The position numbers were made by a program, and so were the translations under genes. The notes beneath the pieces were generated by a model. It made no database searches. It had not been told where the DNA came from and saw only the letters and a list, made by a program, of their open reading frames with translations. From CAIWHR01 sp963717695 (lineage in GTDB: Bacteria; Pseudomonadota; Gammaproteobacteria; Burkholderiales; Casimicrobiaceae), in contig CAVQWR010000006.1 in assembly GCA_963717695.1 (NCBI GenBank), positions 744,001 through 808,000 of the forward strand: a DNA stretch of 64,000 nucleotides, in the 5' to 3' direction. Positions 39,775-49,289 of this stretch are shown piece by piece (position 1 is the stretch's first letter; each line of letters starts with the position of its first letter).

Positions 39775-41330
39775 ATGAACGTCTCGCCACTCGGACTCGC
39801 CGCCGCCACGCTTCCCGCCGGCGTGCCCGCGCAGCGCGTGCCGGTCAGCTCGGGTCAGCTGCTGACCGCGTGCCGCCTCGCATGGGAGCAGGACGGACGG
39901 CTGGTCGCCTTGTGGGCCGCCGACGAGCGCGATCGCAAGCGCGGCTTCTGCGTGCGCGTCGTGCTGGAGGATCGTGACGGACTGACGCTGCTCGAGCATC
40001 AGATGCCGCATCCCGATTCGCACTATCCCGACCTCTCGCTCATCTTTCCGGCGGCGGGAACGGATGCAGCGCGCGGCATTCGACCTCGTCGGCATCGCGT
40101 CCGACGCCGACGACCAGCGCCCGTGGGCGTGGATGGCCGCGTGGCCGATCGACCAATTCCCGCTGCGCCGCGATTTCGCCGCGTCGCCGAAGTGGGAGCC
40201 GGGCCAGGAGGACTACGCATTCGTCCGCGTCGAAGGCGACGGCGTTCACGAGATCCCCGTCGGGCCGGTGCACGCCGGCATCATCGAGCCGGGACATTTC
40301 CGCTTCCAGATCGTCGGCGAAAAGGTGCTGCGCCTCGAGGAGCGCCTCGGGTACGTGCACAAGGGGATCGAAAAGCGCTTCGAGTCGATGCCGCTCGCCG
40401 AGGGGCACCGGCTGGCGGGACGCATTTCCGGCGACAGGACCGTCGCGTATGCGTGCGCCTACGCGCAGGCGCTGGAATCCATCGCCGGCATCGCACCGCC
40501 GCCGCGCGCCGCGTGGCTGCGCGCGCTCGCCCTCGAGCGCGAGCGCATCGGCAACCATCTGGGCGACCTCGGCTACCTCGGCAACGACGGCGGGTTCGCG
40601 TTCGGCCTCGCCCAATTCTCCCGGCTGCGCGAGGACGTGCTGCGGCTCAACCAGCGCGCGTTCGGGCACCGGCTGCTGATGGATTACGTCGTGCCCGGCG
40701 GCGTTCGAAGCGACATCGATGCCGACGTGATCGCGGCGCTGCGCGAGCAGTGCACGGCCCTCGCGCGCGAGATCGACGTTCTCCACGGAATCTACGACGA
40801 GCACGCCGGCCTGCAGGACCGCTTCCGCAGCTGCGGCGTCGTCAGCCCGGCGCTTGCGGCGAAGCTCGGCCTCACGGGACTCGCCGGACGCGCGAGCGGA
40901 CGCGCGCGCGATGCTGCGCTGCGACTTTCCGTGCGCGCCCTACGACACCCTTGGCGTCCGCATCGCCACGGCCACCGACGGCGACGTCGCGGCGCGCGTG
41001 TCGGTGCGCTTCGACGAGCTGAAGGAGTCGCTGCGGCTCGTGCGCACGCTCGTCGACGCGCTGCCGGACGCGGCCAACGGCTCGGTGTGCGCGGCGCTGC
41101 CGGAGATTCCGGCGTTCAAGCTGGGCCTGGGCTACGTCGAAGGCTGGCGCGGCCCGGTGCTGATCGCGCTCGAAAGCGGGCCCGACGGCACGATCCGGCG
41201 CTGCCACCCGCACGACCCGTCGTCGCTCAACTGGCCGGTCGTCGAGCATGCGGTCATCGGCAACATCGTTCCGGACTTCCCGCTGATCAACAAATCGTTC
41301 AATCTCACGTACAGCGGCCAGGATCTCTGA
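39775..41330 (+). CDS. hyfG: Hydrogenase-4 component G-like large subunit (NuoC-NuoD fusion) without NiFe cysteine ligands (two frameshifts)
   Basis: About 518 residues: an N-terminal NuoC-like domain (about 1-130) fused to a NuoD/hydrogenase-large-subunit domain. After correction of extra bases near 40055 and 40911 the protein reads through GYVHKGIEKRFESMPLAEGH, RISGDRTVAYACAYAQALE, ALERERIGNHLGDL and ends DFPLINKSFNLTYSGQDL. In true group 4 hydrogenases the site now RISGDRTVAY is RxCGxC, and the C-terminus carries CxxC. Both cysteine pairs are absent, so no Ni-Fe centre can be bound. It therefore belongs to an energy-converting hydrogenase-related (Ehr) type complex rather than a hydrogenase. 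Confidence 0.87.
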
Positions 41331-41365
41331 CGGGCCCGTCGCCCGCACCCCGCGCCGCCACCGAC

Positions 41366-41914
41366 ATGCTCTACATCCTCCGCCAGATCGCCCGCACCGG
41401 CATCCGCACCGAGCCCGCTCCCGCGCCCGACGAGGAGATGATCGTCGTCGCGCGACTGCAGCGGAAGGTGCTGCGCACGCTCGGCCGCGCGCTGACGATC
41501 CGCCAGGTCGACGCCGGTTCGTGCAACGGCTGCGAGCTCGAGATCCACGCGCTCGGCAACCCGTACTACAACATCGAGGGGCTCGGCATCAAGTTCGTGG
41601 CGAGCCCGCGTCACGCCGACATGCTGCTCGTCACGGGCCCCGTCTCGAAGCACATGGCGATCGCGCTGAAGCAGACCTATGCGGCCACACCCGATCCCAA
41701 GCTCGTCGTCGCGGTCGGCGACTGCGGCTGCACCGGCGGCATCTTCGGCGAGAGCTATGCGAGTCTCGGCCGCGTCGCCAACGTGATCCCGGTCGACGTC
41801 GCGATACCCGGATGCCCGCCGACGCCGGTCGCGCTGCTGCAGGGCATCCTCGCGGCGCTCGTGCGCGCCGCGCCGAACGCGGCGGCCGCCGCGGATGCGC
41901 CGGCGGGACCGTAA
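41366..41914 (+). CDS. hyfI: Hydrogenase-4 component I-like small subunit (NuoB family)
   Basis: A 182-residue iron-sulfur protein. The ligands of one [4Fe-4S] cluster are complete: GSCNGCELEI, VGDCGCTGGIF and PGCPPTP. This corresponds to the N2/proximal cluster of complex I and group 4 hydrogenases, so electron transfer at the large/small subunit interface remains possible although the NiFe site is lost. The tail is Ala/Pro-rich. Last gene of the six-gene unit, 35 bp after hyfG. No ferredoxin-like HyfA/HyfH subunit is found nearby. Confidence 0.9.
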   Translation: MLYILRQIARTGIRTEPAPAPDEEMIVVARLQRKVLRTLGRALTIRQVDAGSCNGCELEIHALGNPYYNIEGLGIKFVASPRHADMLLVTGPVSKHMAIALKQTYAATPDPKLVVAVGDCGCTGGIFGESYASLGRVANVIPVDVAIPGCPPTPVALLQGILAALVRAAPNAAAAADAPAGP

Positions 41915-41915
41915 C

Positions 41916-42620
41916 GTGCCCCGCGCGGTGCGCCAGCTCATCCTCCTCGGCGGCGGCGGCTTCTCGCAGGAGAAGAATCGGGCGCTCGACCGCCACTTCC
42001 TCGCCCAGACCGGGAAGAAGCGCCCGCGCGTCCTCTTCATCGGGACCGCAAGCGGCGACGCCGAATCGTATCGCTACAAGTTCTACGAGGCGATGGCGGA
42101 ACTGCCCTGCCGCGCGACGCATCTGTCGCTGTTCACGCCGCCGACCGCTGACCTCGCCGCGTTCGTCGAACGGCACGATGCGATCTTCGTCGGCGGCGGC
42201 AACACGCGGTCGCTGCTGGCGCTCTGGCGCGAATGGGGGCTCGATGCGATCCTGCGCCGGGCGTACCGCCGCGGCACGGTGATCGGCGGCGTCAGCGCCG
42301 GCATGATCGCTTGGTTCGACTGGGGCGTGACCGATTCAATCCCCGGCGCGCTGACGCCGCTGTCCTGCCTCGGCTGGCTGCCCGGGTCGGCCTGTCCGCA
42401 CTACGACAGCGAATCCGAGCGGCGTCCCACCTATCAGCGGCTGGTCGGGACCGGCGCGATTCCCGAGGGCATCGCCGCGGACGACGGCGTGGCGCTGCAC
42501 TTCGTCAACGGCAATCTGCACGACGTCGTCAGCGCGCGGCCGGCAGCCCGCGCGTATCTCGTCCTGCGTGCCGGGAAGCGGGCGCGCGAAACGCCGATCG
42601 TGCCGCGGCAGATCGACTGA
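41916..42620 (+). CDS. Peptidase S51 family protein (cyanophycinase/dipeptidase E-like)
   Basis: A 234-residue class-I-glutamine-amidotransferase-like hydrolase of family S51. Seen: ILLGGGGFSQEKN at the N-terminus, FVGGGNTRSLLALWRE, nucleophile Ser in IGGVSAGMIAW, and GSACPHYDSESER. S51 enzymes split Asp-containing dipeptides or cyanophycin; the 230-residue size is nearer to peptidase E. GTG at 41916 with GGCGGGA upstream is preferred; an ATG at 41895 would overlap hyfI by 20 bp. It follows hyfI directly, perhaps co-transcribed, but no functional link to the complex is known. Confidence 0.8.
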   Translation: MPRAVRQLILLGGGGFSQEKNRALDRHFLAQTGKKRPRVLFIGTASGDAESYRYKFYEAMAELPCRATHLSLFTPPTADLAAFVERHDAIFVGGGNTRSLLALWREWGLDAILRRAYRRGTVIGGVSAGMIAWFDWGVTDSIPGALTPLSCLGWLPGSACPHYDSESERRPTYQRLVGTGAIPEGIAADDGVALHFVNGNLHDVVSARPAARAYLVLRAGKRARETPIVPRQID

Positions 42621-42633
42621 CCGGCCCGGCGCC

Positions 42634-43107
42634 TCACGCGCCGGCCGCGCGCTCGTAGCGCACGTCCGGCTCGCCTTCCTCGTTGCCGCTGCCGTCGCCG
42701 AATTCCACGGCAACAAAACCGTTGCGCTCGTAGAAGCGGCGCGCGCCGGCGTTGCGTGCGAACGTGTACAGCTTCAAGGCAGGCGTTTCCGCGAGCACGC
42801 GTTCGAGCAGCTCCTTGCCGATGCCCTGCCCGGTGTACGCCGGCAGCAGATAGAGCTGCGTCAGCCATTCGCCGTCGCACGAGGCGACGCCGACGACGGT
42901 GTCGCCGTCGACAGCAAGCCAGACCGATTGCCGCGCGAAGATGCCGCGAATCCAGGCGCGATCCTCGGCCTCGGTATGCGGGTGCGCGATGCCGGGCAGC
43001 GTCGTCGAAATGGACGTGCGATGCACGGCCATGGCCGCATCGGCCTCCGTCGCGAGGCGCAGCGGGTCCGGACGGCGGATCGCGACCGCGCGGGGCGCCG
43101 CGCCCAT
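42634..43107 (-). CDS. GNAT-family N-acetyltransferase
   Basis: 157 residues with the acetyl-CoA binding motif A LPAYTGQGIGKELLERVL and motif B FARNAGARRFYERNGF, standard for Gcn5-related acetyltransferases. The start ATG lies one base after the uvrA stop (TGACATG), so it is translated from the uvrA mRNA. The acceptor substrate is unknown; the acidic SGNEEGEPDVRYE tail is typical of small-molecule acetyltransferases. Tail-to-tail with the S51 gene. Confidence 0.85.
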   Translation of the reverse strand: MGAAPRAVAIRRPDPLRLATEADAAMAVHRTSISTTLPGIAHPHTEAEDRAWIRGIFARQSVWLAVDGDTVVGVASCDGEWLTQLYLLPAYTGQGIGKELLERVLAETPALKLYTFARNAGARRFYERNGFVAVEFGDGSGNEEGEPDVRYERAAGA

Positions 43108-43108
43108 G

Positions 43109-46042
43109 TCAGTCGAGCAGGTCGCGCGCCCCCTTGCGGGTGCCGGCCGCCCGGCGCGCGCGCGCCGGTGCCGCTGCGCGCGACTCATCGCGATTGCGCC
43201 GCGACGAGTGCGCATCGAGCACGGGCTGCAGGTAGCGCCCGGTATAGCTCGACGCCATCTTCGCGATCTCCTCGGGCGGCCCTTCGGCGATGATCCGGCC
43301 GCCGCCCGCACCGCCCTCGGGACCGAGGTCGATCATCCAGTCGGCGGTCTTGATCACGTCGAGGTTGTGCTCGATCACCACGACCGTGTTGCCGTGGTCG
43401 CGCAGCCGGTGCAGCACCGTCAGCAGCATCTCGATGTCGTGGAAGTGCAGCCCGGTCGTCGGCTCGTCGAGGATGTAGAGCGTGCGGCCCGTGTCGCGCT
43501 TGGAAAGCTCGAGGGCGAGCTTCACCCGCTGCGCCTCGCCGCCGGAAAGCGTTGTCGCCGACTGGCCGAGCGTGATGTAGCCGAGGCCGACGTCGAGCAG
43601 CGTCTGCAGCTTGCGCGCGACGGCCGGCACCGGCTCGAAGAACGCGAACGCCTGCTCGACCGTCATCGCCAGCACCTGGTGGATGTTGTGATCCTTGTAG
43701 CGGATCTCGAGGGTCTCCCGGTTGTAGCGCTGGCCGTGGCAGACGTCGCAGGGCACGTAGACGTCGGGCAGGAAGTGCATCTCGACCTTGATGAGGCCAT
43801 CGCCCTGGCACGCCTCGCAGCGGCCGCCCTTCACGTTGAACGAGAAGCGTCCGGGACCGTAGCCGCGCTCGCGCGCCTCCTTCACCTGCGCGAAGAGCTC
43901 GCGGATCGGCGTGAAGAGTCCGGTGTACGTCGCCGGATTCGAGCGCGGCGTGCGCCCGATCGGGCTCTGGTCGACGCTGATCACCTTGTCGAAGAACTCG
44001 ATGCCGTGCATGTCGCGATACGGAGCCGGCTCGACCGCGCTGCCGTACAGGTGCCGCGCGACCGCGTGATAGAGCGTGTCGTTGATCAGCGTCGACTTGC
44101 CGGAGCCCGACACTCCCGTGACGCATACGAACAGTCCGACCGGCAGGTTGAGCGTGACGTCCTTCAGGTTGTTGCCCGACGCGCCCTCGATGCGCAGGAT
44201 CCGGCCGAGATCGGCCTTGTGCCGTCGCGAGGGCATCGGGATGTGGCGCCGCCCGGCGAGATACTGGCCCGTCAGCGAATGTGGCGCGAGCCGGATCTCC
44301 TCCGGCGTGCCCTGCGCGACGACCTGCCCGCCGTGCTCGCCGGCGCCCGGCCCCATGTCGACGATGTAATCTGCGGCGCAGATCGCGTCGTGATCGTGCT
44401 CGACGACGATGACGCTGTTGCCGAGGTCGCGCAGGTGCTTCAGCGTCGCGAGCAGCCGGTCGTTGTCGCGCTGGTGCAGCCCGATCGACGGCTCGTCCAG
44501 CACGTACATCACGCCGGTCAGCCCCGAGCCGATCTGCGACGCGAGCCGGATCCGCTGCGCCTCGCCGCCGGAGAGCGTCTCCGCCGAGCGGTCGAGCGAC
44601 AGGTAGTCGAGCCCGACGTTGTTGAGGAACTGCAGGCGGCTCTGGATTTCCTTGACGATCTTGTCGGCGATCGCGAGCTTCTGCCCCTCGAGCGTCAGCC
44701 GCTCGAAATACGACGACGCGTCCTTCAGCGCGAGTCCCGACACCTCGTAGATCGCGCGCGCGTCGGCGCCGGTGCCGACCTTCACGAATCGCGCCTCGCG
44801 GCGCAGCCGCGTGCCGCCGCATTCGGGGCACGGTTTCGAATTCAGGTATTTGGCGAGCTCCTCGCGCACCATCATCGAATCGGTCTCGCGATAGCGCCGC
44901 TCGAGATTGGGGATGATGCCTTCGAACACGTGCTCGCGGATCGTCGGCTTGCCGCGATCCGACAGGTACGTGAACGGAATTGCGTCGTCGCCGCTGCCGT
45001 ACAGAATGATCTGCTGCGCGCGCTCGGTGAGCCGGTCGAACGGCTTCTCGAGGTCGAAGTTGGCGTGCTTCGCGAGGCTGCCGAGCATCTGGAAGTAGAA
45101 CTGGTTGCGCCGGTCCCAGCCCTTGATCGCGCCGCTCGCGAGCGAGAGCTGCGGAAAGGCGACCACGCGCTTCGGATCGAAGAAGCTGATCGAGCCGAGG
45201 CCGTCGCAGCGCGGGCAGGCGCCCATCGGGCTGTTGAACGAGAAGAGGCGCGGCTCGAGCTCGGACAGAGAGTAGTTGCACACCGGGCAGGCAAACTTGG
45301 CCGAGAAGAGGTGCTCGTTCCCGGTGTCCATCTCGACGGTGATCGCGCGGCCGTCGCCGGCGCGCAGCGCGGTCTCGTACGATTCGGCGAGGCGCTGCTT
45401 GAGGTCGGGCTTCACGCGCAGCCGATCGACGACGACCTCGATCGTGTGCTTGGTGGTCTTGGCGAGCTTCGGCACCGCGTCGATCTCATGCACCTTGCCG
45501 TCGACGCGCACGCGCACGAAGCCCTTGGCGCGCAGCTCGACGAAGAGCTCGAGCTGCTCCCCCTTGCGGTTGACGACGACCGGCGCGAGGATCATGAGCT
45601 TCGTGTCCTCGGGGAATGCGAGCGTCGCGTCGACCATCTGCGAGATCGTCATCGCGGCGAGCTTCTGCTCGGGATGGTCGGGGCAGTACGGGTCGCCGAC
45701 CCGCGCGTAGAGCAGGCGCAGGTAGTCGTGGATCTCGGTGACGGTGCCGACCGTCGAGCGCGGATTGTGCGAGGTCGCCTTCTGCTCGATCGAGATTGCC
45801 GGCGACAGACCCTCGATGAGGTCGACGTCCGGCTTCTCCATCAGTTGGAGGAACTGGCGCGCATACGCCGACAGCGACTCGACGTAGCGCCGCTGTCCCT
45901 CGGCGTAGAGCGTGTCGAACGCGAGCGAGCTCTTGCCGGAACCGGAAAGCCCGGTGACGACGATCAGCCGGTGCCGCGGCAGCTCGAGGTTGACGTTCTT
46001 GAGGTTGTGCGTGCGTGCGCCGCGGATGCGAATGAATTCCAT
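43109..46042 (-). CDS. uvrA: Excinuclease ABC subunit A
   Basis: A 977-residue nucleotide-excision-repair ATPase, complete. It has two ABC modules: first Walker A GLSGSGKSS (near residue 31), signature LSGGEAQRIRLAS and Walker B VLDEPSIGLH; second Walker A GVSGSGKST, signature LSGGEAQRVKLAL and ILDEPTTGLHFHD. Zinc-finger cysteines are seen at CPVCNYS/CPRCDG and CEACQGDG/CDVCHGQ. The C-terminus is extended by about 30 basic residues (SSRRNRDESRAAAPARARRA). Divergent from ssb as in other betaproteobacteria, without the transporter gene often found between them. Confidence 0.97.
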   Translation of the reverse strand: MEFIRIRGARTHNLKNVNLELPRHRLIVVTGLSGSGKSSLAFDTLYAEGQRRYVESLSAYARQFLQLMEKPDVDLIEGLSPAISIEQKATSHNPRSTVGTVTEIHDYLRLLYARVGDPYCPDHPEQKLAAMTISQMVDATLAFPEDTKLMILAPVVVNRKGEQLELFVELRAKGFVRVRVDGKVHEIDAVPKLAKTTKHTIEVVVDRLRVKPDLKQRLAESYETALRAGDGRAITVEMDTGNEHLFSAKFACPVCNYSLSELEPRLFSFNSPMGACPRCDGLGSISFFDPKRVVAFPQLSLASGAIKGWDRRNQFYFQMLGSLAKHANFDLEKPFDRLTERAQQIILYGSGDDAIPFTYLSDRGKPTIREHVFEGIIPNLERRYRETDSMMVREELAKYLNSKPCPECGGTRLRREARFVKVGTGADARAIYEVSGLALKDASSYFERLTLEGQKLAIADKIVKEIQSRLQFLNNVGLDYLSLDRSAETLSGGEAQRIRLASQIGSGLTGVMYVLDEPSIGLHQRDNDRLLATLKHLRDLGNSVIVVEHDHDAICAADYIVDMGPGAGEHGGQVVAQGTPEEIRLAPHSLTGQYLAGRRHIPMPSRRHKADLGRILRIEGASGNNLKDVTLNLPVGLFVCVTGVSGSGKSTLINDTLYHAVARHLYGSAVEPAPYRDMHGIEFFDKVISVDQSPIGRTPRSNPATYTGLFTPIRELFAQVKEARERGYGPGRFSFNVKGGRCEACQGDGLIKVEMHFLPDVYVPCDVCHGQRYNRETLEIRYKDHNIHQVLAMTVEQAFAFFEPVPAVARKLQTLLDVGLGYITLGQSATTLSGGEAQRVKLALELSKRDTGRTLYILDEPTTGLHFHDIEMLLTVLHRLRDHGNTVVVIEHNLDVIKTADWMIDLGPEGGAGGGRIIAEGPPEEIAKMASSYTGRYLQPVLDAHSSRRNRDESRAAAPARARRAAGTRKGARDLLD

Positions 46043-46390
46043 GCGTCTTGGTCGTGGCCTTCGGAGTCGCGCAAAACCTGCGTCGGCGCGGCGTCCCGGT
46101 TGGGTAGTCGATGCGCTTCGCGCACCGGATCGTTCGGTCTAGGTCATCCGGCGCATGCCGTAAGCGCGGGGCAACCTGCTACTATACTGCCATTCCGTAC
46201 CTGCATTGAAGCCGCACGAATCCCCCTACACGATCCGCCCGGCCCGGCACGTTTGCGGCGCGCACTCTTCCCGCAGTTTTCCTTGTCGCGCCAACGATTT
46301 GCGGCATCGCCCTTCGCGCCATCCGAGCGCGGCGCGGTGCGGGCGCGACGGACGTACAATCCTGTAAATTCTCCAACGGAGCGACCTGAC
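46043..46390. other. uvrA-ssb divergent intergenic region
   Basis: A 348-bp gap that must hold the promoters of uvrA (minus) and ssb (plus). On the plus strand TACTATACTGCC near 46180 contains a -10-like TATACT. I looked for a LexA-type CTG-N10-CAG palindrome and found no acceptable match. No gene is evident. Confidence 0.4.
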
Positions 46391-46870
46391 ATGGCCTCGG
46401 TGAACAAAGTGATCCTGATCGGCAACCTCGGCCGTGACCCGGAAACGCGCTACACGACCGGCGGCGACGCCGTCACCAACCTGCGCATCGCCACCACCGA
46501 AGCGTGGAAGGACAAGAGCGGCGAAAAGCAGGAGAAGACCGAATGGCACACGGTGGTTCTCTTCGGGCGCCAGGCGGAGATCGCCGGCGAATACCTGAAG
46601 AAGGGCCGCCCCGTCTATATTGAGGGCCGCCTGCAGACCCGCAAGTGGACCGACAAGGAAGGCGTCGAAAAGTATTCGACCGAAATCGTCGCGGACCGCA
46701 TGCAACTGCTCGGCGGCCGCGAGGGTGGTGGCGGGGGCGGCGCAGGCGACACCGATTTCAGCGCGGGACCGGCGACCTCGGGCGCACCAGCCCGATCGGG
46801 CGGCGGTGCGCCGAAGGGCGGCGGCGCCAAGCCCAAGACCGACGACTTCGACGACGACATTCCATTCTGA
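46391..46870 (+). CDS. ssb: Single-stranded DNA-binding protein
   Basis: 159 residues. The N-terminal OB fold (MASVNKVILIGNLGRDPETRY, residues 1-112) is followed by a Gly/Ala/Pro-rich flexible linker and the acidic tip DDFDDDIPF that binds partner repair and replication proteins. Intact, standard length. The next gene, a cytochrome, starts 47 bp downstream on the same strand. Confidence 0.97.
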   Translation: MASVNKVILIGNLGRDPETRYTTGGDAVTNLRIATTEAWKDKSGEKQEKTEWHTVVLFGRQAEIAGEYLKKGRPVYIEGRLQTRKWTDKEGVEKYSTEIVADRMQLLGGREGGGGGGAGDTDFSAGPATSGAPARSGGGAPKGGGAKPKTDDFDDDIPF

Positions 46871-46916
46871 CGTCGGCGAATTTGCCTCCGGCCGCTGATC
46901 CGCCCGCCGGCGCGTC

Positions 46917-49281
46917 ATGAACGCCGCGCCCGATACCGCCGCGTCCTCAGGGCGCGTGCGCCTCGTCGGCATTGCATTGCTGGTGGTGGGGGCGCTTGCC
47001 GGCGCGGTCGCCTATTTCGTGCAGCGCGCGCCGGCCCCGCCCCAGCCACGCAATGTCGCCGCGCCCCCCGTCGCAGCTGAATTCGTCGGCCGTGCGCAAT
47101 GCGCCGGCTGCCACGCGAACGAGGACGCCGCGTGGAAAGGCTCCGACCACGACCTCGCGATGCAGGTCGCGGACGAGCACACGATGCTGGGCGACTTCGC
47201 CGATGCGAAATTCACCTATGCCGGCACGACCACCACGTTCTCCCGGCGCGACGGCAAGTACTACGTCAGCACTGATGGCCCGGATGGCAAGCTTCACGAC
47301 TACGAGATCAAGTACACCTTTGGCGTGCGCCCGCTGCAGCAATACCTGATCGAGTTCCCGGGCGGACGCATGCAGCCGCTCGGCATCGCGTGGGATTCGC
47401 GCCCGAAGGACGCCGGCGGCCAGCGCTGGTTCCATCTCTATCCCGGCCAGAACGTGAAGGCAGGCGACTACCTGCACTGGACGGCACCGGGACAGAACTG
47501 GAACTTCATGTGCTCGGAATGCCACTCGACCAACCTGCGCAAGGGATTCGACGCCAAAACCGACACGTTCCACACGACCTGGTCCGAGCTCGACGTGTCG
47601 TGCGAGGCCTGCCACGGCCCCGGTTCGACGCCACGTCGCGTGGGCGAAGAAGGAAGGCGACTGGAAGTCGCGGGACGCGACCAAGGGGCTCGCGCTGGCG
47701 CTGGACGAGCGCAAGGGCGTGACGTGGGCGGCAAAGGGCGACACCGGCAACAGCGTGCGCAGCACGCCGCGGCAGGCGTCGCGCGAGATCGACACCTGCG
47801 CGCGCTGCCACGCGCGCTCGAGCCGCCTGTCCGACGACTACGTCTACGGCAAGTCGCCGTTCGACACGCACCGGCTCGCGCGGCTCGACGACGGCCTCTA
47901 CTGGAACGACGGGCAGATGCGCGACGAGGTCTACAACTGGGGCTCGTTCCTGCAAAGCCGGATGTACGCGGCCGGCGTCACGTGTTCCGACTGCCACGAC
48001 CCGCACTCGCTCAAGCTGCGCGCGTCGGGCAACGCGGTCTGCGCGCAATGCCACCAGGCCGCGCGCTTTGACACGCCGGCGCACACGCATCATGCGGCGG
48101 GCTCCGCCGGCGCGGCCTGCGCCGCCTGCCACATGCCCACCACGACGTACATGGTGGTCGACCCGCGCCACGACCACTCGATGCGGATCCCCCGTCCCGA
48201 CGTCTCGGTGCGGCTCGGCATGCCGAACGCGTGCAACAACTGTCACACGAAGCAGACGCCGCAGTGGGCCGCGGACGCGATCCGGCAGTGGACCGGCAAG
48301 GCGCCGGCGAGCTTCCAGAATTTTGCCGATGCGCTGCACGACGGCGCACTGGGCGGCCCCAACACGCGCGGCGCGCTGATGGCGCTGATCGACGACAAGG
48401 CGCAGCCCGCGATCGTGCGCGCCAGCGCGATCGACCGCCTCGGACGCTGGCTCACGCCGGCGACGCTGGACGCGCTCACCCGCTCGCTCAACGACCCCGA
48501 TCCGGTTGTCCGGCTCGCGACCGTCGAGGTGCTCGCCAACGGCGATCCCGTGCTGCGGCAGCGCTACCTGCCGCGCATGCTGGGCGACCCCATCCTGCCC
48601 GTGCGGATCGAGGCCGCGCGCGGTCTCGCCGGCGACACCGAAGGATCGCTTTCCGCGGAGGACCGCCCGCGCTTCGACAAGGCGATCGCCGAGTACATCG
48701 CCGTGCAGACGTACAACGCCGACCGTCCCGAGGCGCGGATGAGCCTCGGCAATCTGTACGCCGCGCGCGCCGACGCCGCCGCGGCGATCGCCGAATACAA
48801 GAAGGCGATCGAGATCGATCCGGCGTTCGTGCAGGCCTACGCGAACCTCGCCGATCTCTATCGGACGCGCGGCGCCGAAGGCGAGGCCGACCTCACGCTG
48901 CGGCAGGGACTCGCGCGCAATCCGCGCACCGCGGTGCTGCACCATTCGCTCGGGCTGTCGCTGGTGCGGCAGAAGCGCCTGCCGGATGCGCTGTCCGAAT
49001 TGCGGGACGCGAACAAACTGGCGCCCGACGACGCGCGCTTCGCCTACGTATATGCGGTGGCGCTCATCAACTCGGGCAAGCCGAAGGATGCGCAGGCCGT
49101 CGTCGACGCAGCGATAAAGCGCAACCCCTACGATCGCAGCCTGAACGTGATGCTCGTCCGGTTCGATGCCGCCAACGGAAACATCGACGGCGCACGCGCA
49201 CGGATCCAGCGCCTGCGCGAGCTCGATCCCGAGAGCACCGACTACGACAAGCTGGAAGCGGAGCTCACGCCGCGCTCGTGA
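46917..49281 (+). CDS. Membrane-anchored octaheme c-type cytochrome with HEAT/TPR-like C-terminal half (one frameshift)
   Basis: About 787 residues. One N-terminal membrane helix (residues 16-35), then eight CXXCH heme sites in order: CAGCH, CSECH, CEACH, CARCH, CSDCH, CAQCH, CAACH and CNNCH. From about residue 460 a HEAT-like region (AIVRASAIDRLGRWLTPATL, VVRLATVEVLANGDP) is followed by TPR units (ADAAAAIAEYKKAIEIDPAF, LPDALSELRDANKLAPDDA). One extra c near 47632 breaks the frame between CEACHGPGS and HVAWAKKEGDW. The heme part resembles cytochrome c-554/nitrite-reductase-type multiheme proteins. Periplasmic electron carrier or reductase; substrate unknown. Confidence 0.85.
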
Positions 49282-49289
49282 CGCGGACG

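Noticed and set aside
34642..41914. Functional hydrogenase-4 or formate-hydrogenlyase operon
   Set aside because: The large subunit lacks both cysteine pairs needed for the NiFe centre, and no hyp maturation, formate dehydrogenase or ferredoxin-like subunit gene is present nearby.
46043..46390. LexA (SOS) box between uvrA and ssb
   Set aside because: Candidate CTGCTACTATACTGCC lacks the second half-site CAG at the correct spacing.
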